From an uncultured Paracoccaceae bacterium (GTDB lineage: Bacteria > Pseudomonadota > Alphaproteobacteria > Rhodobacterales > Rhodobacteraceae), in NCBI GenBank assembly GCA_905182165.1, contig CAJJAK010000002.1:158012-222011 (forward strand): a DNA stretch of 64,000 nucleotides. Reading direction: 5' to 3'. Numbering within the stretch: position 1 is the first letter of the stretch; the number at the start of each line of letters is the position of its first letter. A model generated the notes under the pieces. That model worked only from the letters and a program-made list of their open reading frames with translations, ran no database searches and was not told where the DNA came from. This document shows, one piece after another, positions 28,606 through 39,676 of the stretch. Made by a program: the position numbers and the translations under genes.

Positions 28606-30498
28606 TTATATTGGTTTTGGCTTCATAACACCCTTAGAACTTACTGACTTCTTACTTTTAGGTATTGAGGTAATAGAGTTATCCTCTGAAGATGAATAAT
28701 TGTTGAATTCCGTTAATTTTCATAACTCTTTTAATTTCATCGCCAGTTAAAGTTTCATATTCCAACAAACCTTGAGCTAGTCTATCAAATTCCTTTGATT
28801 TTTCTAGTATGATTTTCTTAGCTAACTTATATCCATTATCAATTAAATTCTTAACTTCTGTTTCAACCACTTCTTTAGTTTTTGCTGAGATAGAAAATCC
28901 AGCAGTTCCACCGGTATAACCCTCATGTGCTTCGGCGTAGTCAATATTACCAACCTTATCCGACATACCCCAGCGCATCACCATAGCTCTCGCTAATTGG
29001 CTAGCCATTTGAATATCTCCAGATGGTCCATTGGATATACGTTCCTCACCATATTTAACAATCTCTGCTGCTTTTCCAGCCATAGTCATCGCGATTTTTT
29101 GTTCACACTGGTTTTTATGCCAATTTAATTGATCCATCTCTGGTAGAGACATCACCATTCCAAGAGCACCACCTCTAGGAATAATAGTCGCCTTATAGAC
29201 AGGGTCACATTCTGGTAGACTTATTCCTACTAAAGCGTGGCCAGCTTCATGATAAGCAGTCATTTCCTTCTGTGCCGGTGTCATCACCATTGATCTTCTT
29301 TCAGCACCCATCATCACTTTATCTTTTGCCTGCTCAAAATCTTCCATGCCAACCATTCGCTTACCAAAACGAGCTGCCATTAATGCGGCCTCATTTACCA
29401 AATTTGCTAAATCAGCACCTGACATACCAGGTGTCCCTCGTGCTATAATTCTAAGATCAACATTTGGTCCTATCTTAATTTTTTTGCCATGTACCTTAAG
29501 TATCTTTTCTCTACCTTTTATATCAGGAACAGGAACCTGTACTTCTCTATCAAACCTACCTGGGCGCAAAAGTGCTGGATCAAGAACATCTCTTCTATTT
29601 GTTGCAGCAACAATGATAACCCCTTCATTTGTTTCAAACCCATCCATTTCTACTAATAACTGGTTTAAGGTTTGCTCACGCTCATCGTGACCGCCACCAT
29701 ATCCCGCACCCCTGTGACGACCTACAGCATCAATTTCATCTATAAATACAATGCATGGTGAATTTTTTTTCGCCTGCTCAAACATATCACGAACCCGGCT
29801 TGCCCCCACACCAACAAACATTTCAACAAAATCAGAGCCGGAAATAGTGAAGAATGGAACTCCAGCTTCACCAGCAATGGCTCTTGCTAGTAGCGTTTTA
29901 CCCGTACCGGGAGGCCCTACTAATAAAGCTCCAGTCGGAATTCTGCCACCTAATTTTGAGAATTTTTGTGGATTTCTTAAAAACTCTACAATTTCTTCTA
30001 ATTCTTCTTTTGCTTCATCAATCCCAGCAACATCATCAAACGTAACTTTACCATTTTTTTCTTCATCATCTTTGCCTTAGATTTTCCAAAACCCATTGCA
30101 CCGCCTTTGCCACCACCCTGCATGCGGTTCATAAAGAAAAACCAAACCCCTATTAATAAAAGAAAAGGTAAAATATTCATTAAAAAGACTGATAAACCAC
30201 CAGACTCTTGCGGTTCACCCCTTATTTCCACACCAGCATTTAATAATCGATCAGTCATCTGATCGTCCCTAGGATTAATGGTATAATAGGATTTCCCATC
30301 TGACCCTGAGACAATTAACTTTTCTCCGTCAACCGTTACATATTGAACATTTCCTGCTTCAGCTTGCCTAATAAACTCTGAATAAGTAATCTCAGTTGTA
30401 TTACCACTTAATGGTGAACCTGAGTTCATTAAATTAAATAATGCAAAAACAAGTAAAAATAATACTGCCCAAAAAGCGAAATTTTTTATATTGCCCAA
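28606..30498 (-). CDS. ftsH: ATP-dependent zinc metalloprotease FtsH (frame broken twice)
   Basis: A membrane-anchored AAA protease, essential in most bacteria. An N-terminal membrane segment ([19 protein letters not shown]) and a second helix near residue 110 are followed by the AAA part with GPPGTGKT and [13 protein letters not shown]. The zinc site is [12 protein letters not shown]. The frame breaks in a run of seven T at 30054-30060 (plus strand); one more base restores [15 protein letters not shown] second break near 28704 hides the true tail, which reads [18 protein letters not shown] and ends MKPKPI at 28606. Two indels in an essential gene argue for sequence error. It is next to tilS, a common order. 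Confidence 0.92.
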
Positions 30499-30570
30499 TT
30501 ATTGTCTCCAGATCAAAATGTTTACAGTCTTCTTTACATAACTAACAAGATAGTGATGAACGTATAAAAT

Positions 30571-31803
30571 TCAATAAGATAAAATTCCAGAATAAAAATC
30601 TTCTTCTTGTTTTATTAATTTAATTGAAGAATCTTTATTTTCAAAGGCTAAATGATCCACCAAATTACTATTTTTCCAGATAGTTGGCATGGACACTAAA
30701 GCTTGCTTAGGAAGATTGCAACTTTTCCAATTTTCTATTTGATGTAAACCATCCAACCCGCAAGCCCGAACATGAGAATTTTCTGGAACTAACCATCTAT
30801 TATCCCATATACCACTCGCCAATAGAGAGTTTTTTACAGCATTATATTCTCGAAAAATATGCAATTTTTCCTCATTCGTTGTTAACATGCAGCCACTAAA
30901 TGTTCGCGCCTTACCATCAAGAGAATCTTTAAGCGCTTTTTCTAATGTTTTGGCTCGGGCTCCATAATGATTTCCCGTAACCCATTTAACTGCATACGAT
31001 AACACACGAAACTTAGTTTCAGGTAATTGTTTTTGGAAGTTTGACAGATCAATGGTCAAACTTCCAATCTTAGTTACCAACATATTTTTCTTTGCAAATT
31101 CAAAGGCTACTTGATTAAGGACATCCCTCGCCTGTGCCATTCTGCTCGCAGTTTCTGCCAAACGTTTTGCATTTAATCCAAATTCATTTGTATTAGCTAA
31201 AAACTTTCTTATCTTGATTCTATGAAATTTGATATCGTCATTTGAAGGATCATCAACAAATTCAATATTTTCGAATTTCAAAAACCCTCTTAGATCATTC
31301 CGTTGAATTTTCAAAAGTGGGCGTAACCACACAATATTCTCTCTAAATGATTTAGGCTGCATCGCTGCCAGACCATCGACACCTGATCCTCTTCCCAATC
31401 TCAATAAGACTGTTTCAGCCTGATCATCCTGAGTGTGACCAAGAAAAACAGTCCTAATTTTATTTTTGTGAGCCCAGTCTGAAATAACTCGATAACGATT
31501 ATCCCTAGCCCATGCCTGAACATTGCCTGAAACAATACTTTCTATCTTTAAAATTTCATGTTGCAGGTTATTCTTCTGACATAATCCTTGAACATAAAGT
31601 GCTTCATCAGCTGCAGCACTTCTTAGCCCATGATCAACGGTCACGACGAATATCTTCTTATTGTTTTTATGAGCCCAAGGCGCAAGTAACATGAGAAGTG
31701 CTACGCTATCGCTCCCCCCAGACACAGCGACGCCAAAACTCTCTTCACTTAACTTCAATTTTGATACTAAATCTTCAAAGTCGTTTCTAAATTCCAAACT
31801 CAA
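30571..31803 (-). CDS. tilS: tRNA(Ile)-lysidine synthase
   Basis: A 410-residue enzyme that modifies C34 of the AUA-reading isoleucine tRNA with lysine and ATP. The PP-loop is AVSGGSDSVALLMLL near residue 26, with VTVDHGLRSAA and the GHTQDDQAETVLLRLGRGSG segment following. Its ATG overlaps the cpoB stop by four bases, placing it in the Tol-Pal transcription unit, upstream of ftsH. Confidence 0.94.
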   Translation of the reverse strand: MSLEFRNDFEDLVSKLKLSEESFGVAVSGGSDSVALLMLLAPWAHKNNKKIFVVTVDHGLRSAAADEALYVQGLCQKNNLQHEILKIESIVSGNVQAWARDNRYRVISDWAHKNKIRTVFLGHTQDDQAETVLLRLGRGSGVDGLAAMQPKSFRENIVWLRPLLKIQRNDLRGFLKFENIEFVDDPSNDDIKFHRIKIRKFLANTNEFGLNAKRLAETASRMAQARDVLNQVAFEFAKKNMLVTKIGSLTIDLSNFQKQLPETKFRVLSYAVKWVTGNHYGARAKTLEKALKDSLDGKARTFSGCMLTTNEEKLHIFREYNAVKNSLLASGIWDNRWLVPENSHVRACGLDGLHQIENWKSCNLPKQALVSMPTIWKNSNLVDHLAFENKDSSIKLIKQEEDFYSGILSY

Positions 31804-32747
31804 CTACATTCCATAATTTGCATTTGGTTAATGGCAGTAGAAATAATTGGTGCGTCAGGGTATCTAACAACAACCTCATTCACCGTTTGACATGCCTCTT
31901 GTCTTTGCCCTATTTTATCCAAGCTCAAACCCAAGTAATATAAGGCATTTGGCGCGATTATAGACTCTCGATCATACGAAAAAGCACCTAAATAACTTCT
32001 TGCTGCGTCTGTCCATCTCTCCAGAGAAGCAAAAGCCTGCCCCTGCTCAAAATATGCTTCACCAAGTAGCTCTGATTCAGGATTGAAATCAATGAAGATG
32101 GAATAACCTTCTACCGCCTCATCCCATTTTTCTAGAGCAAACAATGATTCAGCAATAAAATAGTATGCCTTGTTAGTTAAATCTCCCTCAGGATAAGCAT
32201 CAACAAATAACTTAAATTTAATTAAAGCTTCATCAAATTGTTTGTTTCCAAATGCAGTCTCAGCTGCGGCGTAGTCAGCCTCCTCAGCTATTGCAAGTTC
32301 ATTTTTACTATCATTAACTACTTCAGATTTTGGAATAACTATTTTCAGATCACTACCAATAAATGTTGAAGAATTTAACTGGTTAATATCACAATCATCT
32401 TCTAACTCACACAAACGAAATTCTATATCATCAAATCGTTTTGCAGAATCAGTCGTTAACTTATTCAACTGAAATTCTAGCTTCTCTACTTTAGCAGTCA
32501 TTGATTGCAATTCATTTCCAATAGTTTGGATTCTATCCAAAGAAGTCTCAGTTATCGCTTCACTTTTTTCTTCACGCGCTTTTTTTGCTTCCTGACTCAA
32601 CCGGTCAGCTTCAGAACTGAGGCGTTGAATATCAACAACTAAACTTTTCAACCTTTGTCCTATCTCATTAAGAGTCTGGTTTAATGTCTCGGCCTGAGCC
32701 ATTAATGGCAGCAAACATAAAATTGTTATTCCTATAAAACGATACAT
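31800..32747 (-). CDS. cpoB: Tol-Pal system protein CpoB/YbgF
   Basis: A 315-residue periplasmic protein. A signal peptide (FIGITILCLLPLMAQAE) is followed by a coiled coil at about residues 20-110 (heptads rich in Leu, Lys and Glu), then a linker. TPR-like repeats follow from about residue 175 (AETAFGNKQFDEALIKFKLF, AYYFIAESLFALEKWDEAVE, AYFEQGQAFASLERWTDAAR). In other bacteria CpoB coordinates outer-membrane constriction with peptidoglycan synthesis. It sits four bases after pal. Confidence 0.92.
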   Translation of the reverse strand: MYRFIGITILCLLPLMAQAETLNQTLNEIGQRLKSLVVDIQRLSSEADRLSQEAKKAREEKSEAITETSLDRIQTIGNELQSMTAKVEKLEFQLNKLTTDSAKRFDDIEFRLCELEDDCDINQLNSSTFIGSDLKIVIPKSEVVNDSKNELAIAEEADYAAAETAFGNKQFDEALIKFKLFVDAYPEGDLTNKAYYFIAESLFALEKWDEAVEGYSIFIDFNPESELLGEAYFEQGQAFASLERWTDAARSYLGAFSYDRESIIAPNALYYLGLSLDKIGQRQEACQTVNEVVVRYPDAPIISTAINQMQIMECS

Positions 32748-32751
32748 CTTC

Positions 32752-33240
32752 TCAACCCTTCGAAAGCGCGTTAACTATTGTCACAGCCCTACGGTTTTGC
32801 GACCAACAGACCTCTGCTGAGCAGTTTTCTAATGGCCGCTCTTTTCCATATGTTACTATTGAAATATTGTTAGGATCAACACCCCTGCTTATTAAATATT
32901 CTTTAACTATCTGTGCTCTCCGGGCTCCAAGAGCTAAATTATAATCACGCGTACCCTGCTCATCTGCATGACCCTCTATTAGCACCTGATATTCCGCATT
33001 AATCAACAACCAATCTGCCTGACTGTTTAGTGTGGTTTTTGCAAGGGCAGTCAATCCAGAATTATCTACTTCAAATAAAATTCTATCACCAATTTTTTCA
33101 ATAAAATATTTCTCAGTTTCATCTGTGATCTTTGACTTAGGTATATTAGTATTTGAAAGATTTCCATTTAACAAAACATCCTGCTCACAAGCAGATATAC
33201 TTACAAACAAAAATAAAATAATTAATTTTTTAATATTCAT
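32752..33240 (-). CDS. pal: peptidoglycan-associated lipoprotein
   Basis: A 162-residue outer-membrane lipoprotein. The signal peptide ends in a lipobox (VSISAC, Cys18). The OmpA-like domain carries the peptidoglycan-binding signature IEGHADEQGTRDYNLALGAR and later NRRAVTIV. It anchors the Tol-Pal complex to the cell wall at the division site. It lies between tolB and cpoB in the normal order. Confidence 0.96.
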   Translation of the reverse strand: MNIKKLIILFLFVSISACEQDVLLNGNLSNTNIPKSKITDETEKYFIEKIGDRILFEVDNSGLTALAKTTLNSQADWLLINAEYQVLIEGHADEQGTRDYNLALGARRAQIVKEYLISRGVDPNNISIVTYGKERPLENCSAEVCWSQNRRAVTIVNALSKG

Positions 33241-33276
33241 AGTTGTTAATAACGCTTTTTATAATAATTTTACAAT

Positions 33277-34620
33277 TTAATTCAGTAGTGGCGACCAAGA
33301 TGGGTCTGACCCTGAGTTTGGTGTTATTATTTTTCGAAGATTGCGTCCAGATATATCAATGGAAAAAATAGAGGACGTACCACGACTGCCAGATTTATCT
33401 CTGAAAAACATTATTACTCGTCCATTTGGGGACCAAGTAGGTGCTTCATCGAGAAAGGATGATGTTAATAATTTCTCCTCACTCCCATCAGTTCGCATCA
33501 CGCCTATGTGAAATCTCCTTCCACTTTTTTTTGTGAATGCTATTAAATCACCATTGGGCGACCAGACTGGTGTACCGTAACTTCCACCCCCAAAGGATAT
33601 TCGGCGACCCTCACCCGCTCCTATTGGTAAAATATAAAGTTGCTGTGTTCCAGATCTATCACTTTCATAGACAATCTTGGAACCATTTGGAGAAAAACTT
33701 GCACTAGTTTCAATGGCAGGTCCTGAAGTTAATCGCCTTCTAGTCCCCGAATTCAAATCTAAAGTGTAAAGGTCCGTATTGGCACCACTTACGACAGACA
33801 TGATTACACTATTGCCATTAGGGGAAAATTGGGGTGAAAAGCTCATTTGATTTCTTTCATCTAAAACAAATGATCCTCGAGTTTTTATATCCATTAAGAA
33901 AACATGCGGTACACCAAGTTTGAAGGAAGTATATACTAATTTAGAGCCATCTGGCGAGAACCTTGGCGTTAAAACAAGGTCACTCTGATCAGTTAAGAAT
34001 ATACTAGGAGCTTTAAGATCCATTAATCTCTTTAGACGATTATTTTTTACTCCAGACTCAGAGATAAACGCAATTTTTGTATTAAAATAACCAATTTCAC
34101 CTGTCAGATTAAAATAAACATCGTCAGCTATCTTATGAGCTAACCTTCGCCATTCACCCGGTTCCGCTGCGTATATTTTTTGTCCACTATCAAAAATATT
34201 GTTTTCAGCAAAAACATCAAAGAGTTTAAATTTTACGATCAGGCAACCACGAGGATCTAGGCACAATTGTTTTTTTAGTTTTGCTATTGTTACCGCCCCC
34301 GAAATTAACCCTTGAGCATTGATTGCTTTCCAATCAGCATAAGACACAGGCGCTTTGAAATTAGTTACATTTGAAATATGTGCTTCATCTGGAATTATTC
34401 GAAATAATCCTGTTTTTGTTAAATCTTCTGAAATTAATAAAGAAATATTCTTTGCTATTTCTTTTACAGCTATGATTTCCGACAGAAATTTAGGCACTGC
34501 TAGAGGTAAAGGCTCAATCACACCATCTGTAATTTTAATTCTTAGGGGCTCATTCTCAGAGAGAGATACATTTGGGATCAAATATATTAAAAGAAACACA
34601 ATGCTCAAATACTTTATCAT
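33277..34620 (-). CDS. tolB: Tol-Pal system beta-propeller protein
   Basis: A 447-residue periplasmic protein with a signal peptide (LSIVFLLIYLIPNVSLSE). An N-terminal domain (about residues 25-180) is followed by a WD-like propeller whose repeats contain the SPDGSK / SPNG motif (RFSPDGSKLVYTS, QFSPNGNSVIM, SFSPNGSKIVYES, VWSPNGDLIAFT, TWSPNGRVIMF). It binds Pal and TolA. Its start overlaps the tolA stop by four bases. Confidence 0.96.
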   Translation of the reverse strand: MIKYLSIVFLLIYLIPNVSLSENEPLRIKITDGVIEPLPLAVPKFLSEIIAVKEIAKNISLLISEDLTKTGLFRIIPDEAHISNVTNFKAPVSYADWKAINAQGLISGAVTIAKLKKQLCLDPRGCLIVKFKLFDVFAENNIFDSGQKIYAAEPGEWRRLAHKIADDVYFNLTGEIGYFNTKIAFISESGVKNNRLKRLMDLKAPSIFLTDQSDLVLTPRFSPDGSKLVYTSFKLGVPHVFLMDIKTRGSFVLDERNQMSFSPQFSPNGNSVIMSVVSGANTDLYTLDLNSGTRRRLTSGPAIETSASFSPNGSKIVYESDRSGTQQLYILPIGAGEGRRISFGGGSYGTPVWSPNGDLIAFTKKSGRRFHIGVMRTDGSEEKLLTSSFLDEAPTWSPNGRVIMFFRDKSGSRGTSSIFSIDISGRNLRKIITPNSGSDPSWSPLLN

Positions 34621-35732
34621 TTTATTCTCATTTTAATCGGATCAAAAACCATTTCTATAGTTCTCCATTGGCTATATTTTTCTTCTGGCAGATCAAACCC
34701 ACGACTACCACAAATTAAAATAGCACGTCTTGCAGACTTATAGGCAATTTTTACCGCCGAAGGAGAGCCCCCAAAGGAGTTTGTCATTTTTATACTTTTA
34801 CCCTCTGGAAAGCCAGTTTCAGACATATTGAATAAAACAGTAACGGTAACCTCCATCGCCTCTCTCGACAATGAATTTCTATTCCAGCAGCGGCTGACAG
34901 AAATTCTCAAACCATCTTTTTCTCGCTTAGTCAACGGTGGACCCTCTGGAGCATTTCGTGTGCTTTGAATTGGCTCTTCACTTGACGAAACAATATTTTG
35001 ATTATTAGCCACCTCCTCCGCAGGGCTTAACTGAATGATTGCATCATCTAATGACCTCCCTCTGGGTCTAACAGAAAGAGAAGGAGCAGAAGCTAATTCA
35101 GCTGTTAGCGCGTCAATCAAGGGTTGGGTCATAGTTTCTTCAGCAGTCTCCTCACTCTCAATAATCTCTTCGTCAAGAACAGACTCTTCAACAAAAATTA
35201 CTTGAGTTGCAGTTTCACCATTCTCTAAATCTTCGACAGGCGTTGGTAACGGAATAGTATCGATTTTTACATCAAAATTTTCATCTGGTGATTGAAGACT
35301 TGCCGCTTTGGGGACATCTAGATTTAAGGCGACTTCTTCTCCAACAACGGTAACCATCGTGTCAAAACCTGAAGGTGTCGAATTTACAATTTCTGGTAGT
35401 GCCGGTGAATCAATTGACGGCGTTGATGTTGTAGCTATCTCTCCATCAACAATTTCATTATTATCAATTTTAGTACTATCTTTTTCTTTATCAGCTTCAG
35501 CAGTATTTTCTAAAGCACTTTCTTCTTGTTTTGCGTCAATCAGTGATTTGCTATTATCATCATCTGTCAAAAATTTTTCCTGAAGAATATCAAACTCAGA
35601 CAATGAAACTACAGAAATCTCTGAAACTGACATTATATTTTCAGTTTCTTCTTGGAATATTGGTCCACTCAGGGCAGCAAACCCTATTATTACAAGATGT
35701 CCCCAACCAGATATAATGGCGCCCGTTTGCAT
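34617..35732 (-). CDS. tolA: energy transducer TolA
   Basis: A 371-residue protein with one N-terminal membrane segment (GAIISGWGHLVIIGFAALSG), a long acidic, low-complexity central part rich in Glu, Ser and Thr (about residues 30-265), and a C-terminal domain (TKREKDGLRISVSRCWNRNS onward) of TolA type. It links the TolQR motor to TolB and Pal. The central part is acidic rather than the Lys/Ala-rich helix of E. coli TolA, as is common in alphaproteobacteria. The identity rests partly on position between tolR and tolB. Confidence 0.9.
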   Translation of the reverse strand: MQTGAIISGWGHLVIIGFAALSGPIFQEETENIMSVSEISVVSLSEFDILQEKFLTDDDNSKSLIDAKQEESALENTAEADKEKDSTKIDNNEIVDGEIATTSTPSIDSPALPEIVNSTPSGFDTMVTVVGEEVALNLDVPKAASLQSPDENFDVKIDTIPLPTPVEDLENGETATQVIFVEESVLDEEIIESEETAEETMTQPLIDALTAELASAPSLSVRPRGRSLDDAIIQLSPAEEVANNQNIVSSSEEPIQSTRNAPEGPPLTKREKDGLRISVSRCWNRNSLSREAMEVTVTVLFNMSETGFPEGKSIKMTNSFGGSPSAVKIAYKSARRAILICGSRGFDLPEEKYSQWRTIEMVFDPIKMRIK

Positions 35733-35741
35733 GAATTTCTC

Positions 35742-36206
35742 TTAAAAACCTCCAGTAAATGCAGGTCCACCCGTATCGGTAACTAACCCTATATTATTAA
35801 AGCCTGCATTATTTAAAGCTCCCATTAATTTCATTACCGTTTCATACGAATTAGCCCCATCAGCACGCAAAAATATCTTATCATTACTTCGCTCTACCAA
35901 AATACTTTTTAACTTATTATTTAGCTCATCAAACTTAATTTCTGTCTTTTGTAGCCATATTACGCCAGTTCCAGTCAGCGTGATAGTCAGTGGTTCTTCC
36001 TGCTCATTTGGTAACGGTGTCGCCGCAGTTTTTGGCAACTCGACAGAGATGCCTACTGTCAATAATGGGGCCGCTACCATAAATATAATCAATAATACCA
36101 ACATAACGTCAACAAAAGGTGTTACATTAATTTCTGCCATAAGGCGATTTGAAGAACGCTTACGTTGTCCTGAATTAGATCGGTTTCGAATTGCTCCTGA
36201 CATCAA
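35742..36206 (-). CDS. tolR: Tol-Pal proton channel subunit TolR
   Basis: A 154-residue ExbD/TolR protein with one membrane segment. The proton-path Asp is in MAEINVTPFVDVMLVLLIIF near residue 30. A periplasmic domain follows. It forms the proton-driven motor with TolQ, whose gene overlaps it by four bases. Confidence 0.96.
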   Translation of the reverse strand: MMSGAIRNRSNSGQRKRSSNRLMAEINVTPFVDVMLVLLIIFMVAAPLLTVGISVELPKTAATPLPNEQEEPLTITLTGTGVIWLQKTEIKFDELNNKLKSILVERSNDKIFLRADGANSYETVMKLMGALNNAGFNNIGLVTDTGGPAFTGGF

Positions 36207-36898
36207 TTCTCCATCTGCCGAGACAAAATTGTAGAAAACTCACCAGCAAAGGAATCATATCTGGCTGTTATGCGTTCTGAATCTGATGAAAGCTTATTGT
36301 AAAATACTACTGCAGGTATTGCTGCAAGAAGTCCAAGAGCCGTGGCCACCAAAGCTTCTGCAATCCCAGGTGCAACTACCGCTAAATTTGTACTTTGACT
36401 AATCGCAATTTGCTCAAAGGCATTCTTTATCCCCCAAACAGTTCCAAACAACCCAATAAATGGTGCTATTGAACCAACTGTAGCCAAAAAAGTTAACCCA
36501 TTGTTTAACTTTTCTATCTCACGCACAATTGCAACTTCCATGGTGCGCTCCATCCTTGAAGGTGCGCCAGGTATCATTCCTCCATCAGATCTTTGAGAAC
36601 GACCCCATTCCATCATTCCAGCTACAAATATCCGTTCTGCGCTACCTTTTGGTTTGTCTTTTATTTTTTCATACAATTCATCCAGTGGATCACCTGACCA
36701 AAAAGAGGCCTCAAAACGATTAGTATAAGAACGTGCTATCCTGAAATTAATAAATTTCTGGAAAATTATAGACCAACTCCAAAAACTTGCCACAATAAGA
36801 ATAATCATAACAATTTTTACAACTACCGTAGCTCTCCAAAAGAGTGCGAATAGAGAAAAATCAACTGTTTGTACTGCTGATACGATTTCCGTTTCCAT
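36203..36898 (-). CDS. tolQ: Tol-Pal proton channel subunit TolQ
   Basis: A 231-residue inner-membrane protein with three hydrophobic segments: AVTVVVKIVMIILI-like near residues 22-45, LATVGSIAPFIGLFGTVWGI near 140, and EALVATALGLLAAIPAVVFY near 185. This is the ExbB/TolQ arrangement. It is the first gene of the tolQRAB-pal run. About 110 bases separate it from ybgC, and the AT-rich gap (36899-37012) may hold a promoter. Confidence 0.96.
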   Translation of the reverse strand: METEIVSAVQTVDFSLFALFWRATVVVKIVMIILIVASFWSWSIIFQKFINFRIARSYTNRFEASFWSGDPLDELYEKIKDKPKGSAERIFVAGMMEWGRSQRSDGGMIPGAPSRMERTMEVAIVREIEKLNNGLTFLATVGSIAPFIGLFGTVWGIKNAFEQIAISQSTNLAVVAPGIAEALVATALGLLAAIPAVVFYNKLSSDSERITARYDSFAGEFSTILSRQMEN

Positions 36899-37012
36899 TT
36901 ACCTGCCCAAATTACCATGTGTTGTGAAATACAATATATTCAATCTTAGCAACATATAAACATTTTTGGTTTGATTTGCCAATTGATCAGACATTCAAAT
37001 TCACGATTTAAT

Positions 37013-37408
37013 TTAACTTCCCAACAATTGGCGGATATTTGCTGGTAAGCGAGCAGCTTTTCCAGATTTATCTATTAACGCAAGCCTAATTGACGCCTCA
37101 AATAGTACTTTCTCAGATCTAAAAATAGTTTGTTGGAGAATTATTGATGCACCTTTTATTTTTGTAACCTCTGTTATTACCTTAAGTGAATCTTCAAAAT
37201 ACGCAGGTTTTAAATAATCTGCTTTGAGGCTCGTTACTACGAAAAAGTAACCTCTTTTGATCAAATCCATTTGGTTCACATTTGCTTTTTTTAACATTTC
37301 TGAACGAGCTCGTTCTATGAACTTTAAATAATTTGCATAATAGACTATTCCAGCCAAATCCGTGTCTTCATAATAAACTCTTAAAAGATAACTACTCTTC
37401 TTTAACAA
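37013..37408 (-). CDS. ybgC: acyl-CoA thioesterase YbgC, hot-dog fold
   Basis: A 131-residue 4-hydroxybenzoyl-CoA thioesterase-like protein. The active-site helix reads RVYYEDTDLAGIVYYANYLK with the catalytic Asp near residue 16. YbgC acts on short acyl-CoA or acyl-ACP and travels with tol-pal genes. It lies 24 bases after ruvB on the same strand. Confidence 0.94.
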   Translation of the reverse strand: MLKKSSYLLRVYYEDTDLAGIVYYANYLKFIERARSEMLKKANVNQMDLIKRGYFFVVTSLKADYLKPAYFEDSLKVITEVTKIKGASIILQQTIFRSEKVLFEASIRLALIDKSGKAARLPANIRQLLGS

Positions 37409-37432
37409 AAATTATATCCTCAAAAAAATTAA

Positions 37433-38461
37433 TTAATCAGAGTTCAATAAATCTGATTGCACATTATTTTTAATTTGTTGCATTCCTAGGTGGTTCCAAG
37501 CCTTCTCAGTTATCATTCTTCCACGAGAGGTTCTCTGAAGAAACCCCTGTTGGAGAAGGTAAGGCTCTATAACTTCCTCAAGAGCATCTCTAGCTTCAGA
37601 CATTGCTGCGCTTATAGTCTCTACTCCAACAGGTCCACCAGCGTAATTTTCAGCAATAATTTTGAGATACTTTCTATCTGCAGAATCTAAGCCAGCCAAA
37701 TCAACTCCAATCCGAGTTAAAGAACTATCCGCTATATCTTTTGTTATGATGCCTGTGCCCTCAACTACTGCAAAATCTGCTACTCTCCTAAGTAAGCGAT
37801 TGGCTATGCGAGGTGTTCCCCGTGATCTTTTAGCTATTTCCAAACCACCTAAGTTATCTGTTTTTATTTTCATAAATTTTGAAGCGCGTAATATAATTTC
37901 AAGCAACTCTTCAACACTATAAAACTCAAGCCTAATAGGTATTCCAAATCTGTCACGTAAAGGTGTTGTCAACAATCCTAATCTTGTTGTCGCACCTACT
38001 AATGTAAAGGGTTGAAGCTCTATTCGAACAGTTCTAGCAGCGGGTCCTTCACCAATAACTAAATCTAATTCAAAATCTTCCAAAGCTGGATAAAGAACCT
38101 CCTCAACTACCGAACTCATTCGATGAATCTCATCAATGAATAACACATCCTTTTCTTCTAAATTTGTTAATATTGCAGCCAAATCACCAGCTTTTGCTAA
38201 TACGGGACCTGAAGTCATTCTAAAATTTACGCCAAGTTCAGAAGAAATTATTTGTGCTAACGTAGTTTTCCCCAAACCAGGGGGGCCATAAAACAATGTA
38301 TGATCCATTGTTTCATTACGCTTTCTAGCACTTTCAATAAAAATCGCTAAATTTTCTTTTAATTCAGATTGACCTGTAAAGTCCTTGAGAGTCTTTGGCC
38401 TCAACACCCTATCAGAATCATTAGACTGTAGTTCTGGATCTGTTATTGTATTTTCTTCCAT
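37433..38461 (-). CDS. ruvB: Holliday junction branch migration helicase RuvB
   Basis: A 342-residue AAA+ motor. Walker A is [14 protein letters not shown] near residue 60, Walker [10 protein letters not shown], and sensor 1 lies in [20 protein letters not shown]. The C-terminal winged helix ([20 protein letters not shown]) binds DNA. It drives branch migration with RuvA. Three bases separate it from ruvA. Confidence 0.97.
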   Translation of the reverse strand: MEENTITDPELQSNDSDRVLRPKTLKDFTGQSELKENLAIFIESARKRNETMDHTLFYGPPGLGKTTLAQIISSELGVNFRMTSGPVLAKAGDLAAILTNLEEKDVLFIDEIHRMSSVVEEVLYPALEDFELDLVIGEGPAARTVRIELQPFTLVGATTRLGLLTTPLRDRFGIPIRLEFYSVEELLEIILRASKFMKIKTDNLGGLEIAKRSRGTPRIANRLLRRVADFAVVEGTGIITKDIADSSLTRIGVDLAGLDSADRKYLKIIAENYAGGPVGVETISAAMSEARDALEEVIEPYLLQQGFLQRTSRGRMITEKAWNHLGMQQIKNNVQSDLLNSD

Positions 38462-38464
38462 CAG

Positions 38465-39146
38465 TTAACCCTTCGGGGCTAGTAAACGTAACGCACTTCG
38501 AATAAGCAATTGAACATCCAAACCTTCGCTATCAATTTCAATACGTGAAATAGCACTAGCCGCATCGCCCTGTGAGTACCCCAGATTTATCAGAGCTGAC
38601 AGTGCGTCCGCCTGCACTTCTCTTAAACTTTCATTTTCAAATATTTCACTTTCAGACATACCAATATTAGAACTATATTTATCTGAATAAGAAAAATAAA
38701 CTGTCCCAACTGGTTTTTCATCTGATCGAACCCATTGCCATTACTTTTGGCGCTTTTTCTTTCAACTCATTAACAATTCTTTGAGCTATCTTTGGACCCA
38801 CTCCAGGAGCTGATTTTATAGTTACCCAATCTGACAGCAGTATTGCTCTAGATAATGCATCCACATTTAGTATCCCTTGGATTGCTAGGGCCCCTTTAGC
38901 GCCAACACCTTGAACAGAACACAACAATCTATGCCATTCTTTCTCAGCAAATGTTAAAAATCCAAACAATTTAAGTAAATCTTCTCGTACTACCATTTCA
39001 GTAAATAATGTTACAAACTCTCCATCACTTGGCAAGAAAGATAATGTTTTATCCGAACAATAAACGATGTAACCAACACCAGAGACATCAACTAAAACAT
39101 GATCACTTCCACGATATTCAATCCGACCTTTTAAACTCCCAATCAT
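38465..39146 (-). CDS. ruvA: Holliday junction DNA-binding protein RuvA (frame broken)
   Basis: A tetrameric junction-binding protein. Domains I and II ([20 protein letters not shown] to the helix-hairpin-helix region [20 protein letters not shown]) end in a stop at 38718. The third domain that contacts RuvB ([20 protein letters not shown] to LLAPKG) follows in another frame, with an open linker [17 protein letters not shown] between. One surplus base near 38733 explains the break and gives about 226 residues, the usual size. Its start overlaps the ruvC stop. Confidence 0.93.
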
Positions 39147-39655
39147 TTCAAACTCACCGCCTTTTTAATTGCATCTTCTAACTTACCTTCAAATCTCACA
39201 TGATGTGCGTGGCATATAGCTACGCCTAAAGCATCAGATGCATCAGATCCATTTATAACCACACCCGGCATTTGTAACTTAACCATATGCTCTACTTGTT
39301 CTTTAGCCGCATGACCCACTCCAACAACAATTTTCTTTATTGTATTTGGTGCATATTCAGCTACTTTTAAACCCGCCTTTGCCGGAACAAGTAACGATAC
39401 GGCTCTAGCTTGGCTTAATTTTAAAGAGCTAGCTCCATCTTTATTAACGAAAGTATGCTCTACAGCAGCTGAATCGGGTTCATATATTTTTACAACCTCT
39501 TCCAGTTGAACATATAACGAAAGTAACCTAGACGCTAAATCTGACCCACTTGACATGCAAACGCCATTCGCAACGTGAGTTAATTTAGATCCAACAACAT
39601 CTATTACGCCCCAGCCTGTTTTGCGCAAACCTGGATCAAACCCAATGCATCTCAT
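39143..39655 (-). CDS. ruvC: crossover junction endodeoxyribonuclease RuvC
   Basis: A 170-residue resolvase that cuts Holliday junctions. The catalytic acidic residues are visible: Asp7 in [16 protein letters not shown], Glu in [12 protein letters not shown], and the Asp pair in [16 protein letters not shown]. It leads the ruvCAB-ybgC run and lies about 20 bases after prmA. Confidence 0.97.
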   Translation of the reverse strand: MRCIGFDPGLRKTGWGVIDVVGSKLTHVANGVCMSSGSDLASRLLSLYVQLEEVVKIYEPDSAAVEHTFVNKDGASSLKLSQARAVSLLVPAKAGLKVAEYAPNTIKKIVVGVGHAAKEQVEHMVKLQMPGVVINGSDASDALGVAICHAHHVRFEGKLEDAIKKAVSLK

Positions 39656-39676
39656 TTTAATCCTATTATATTTTGC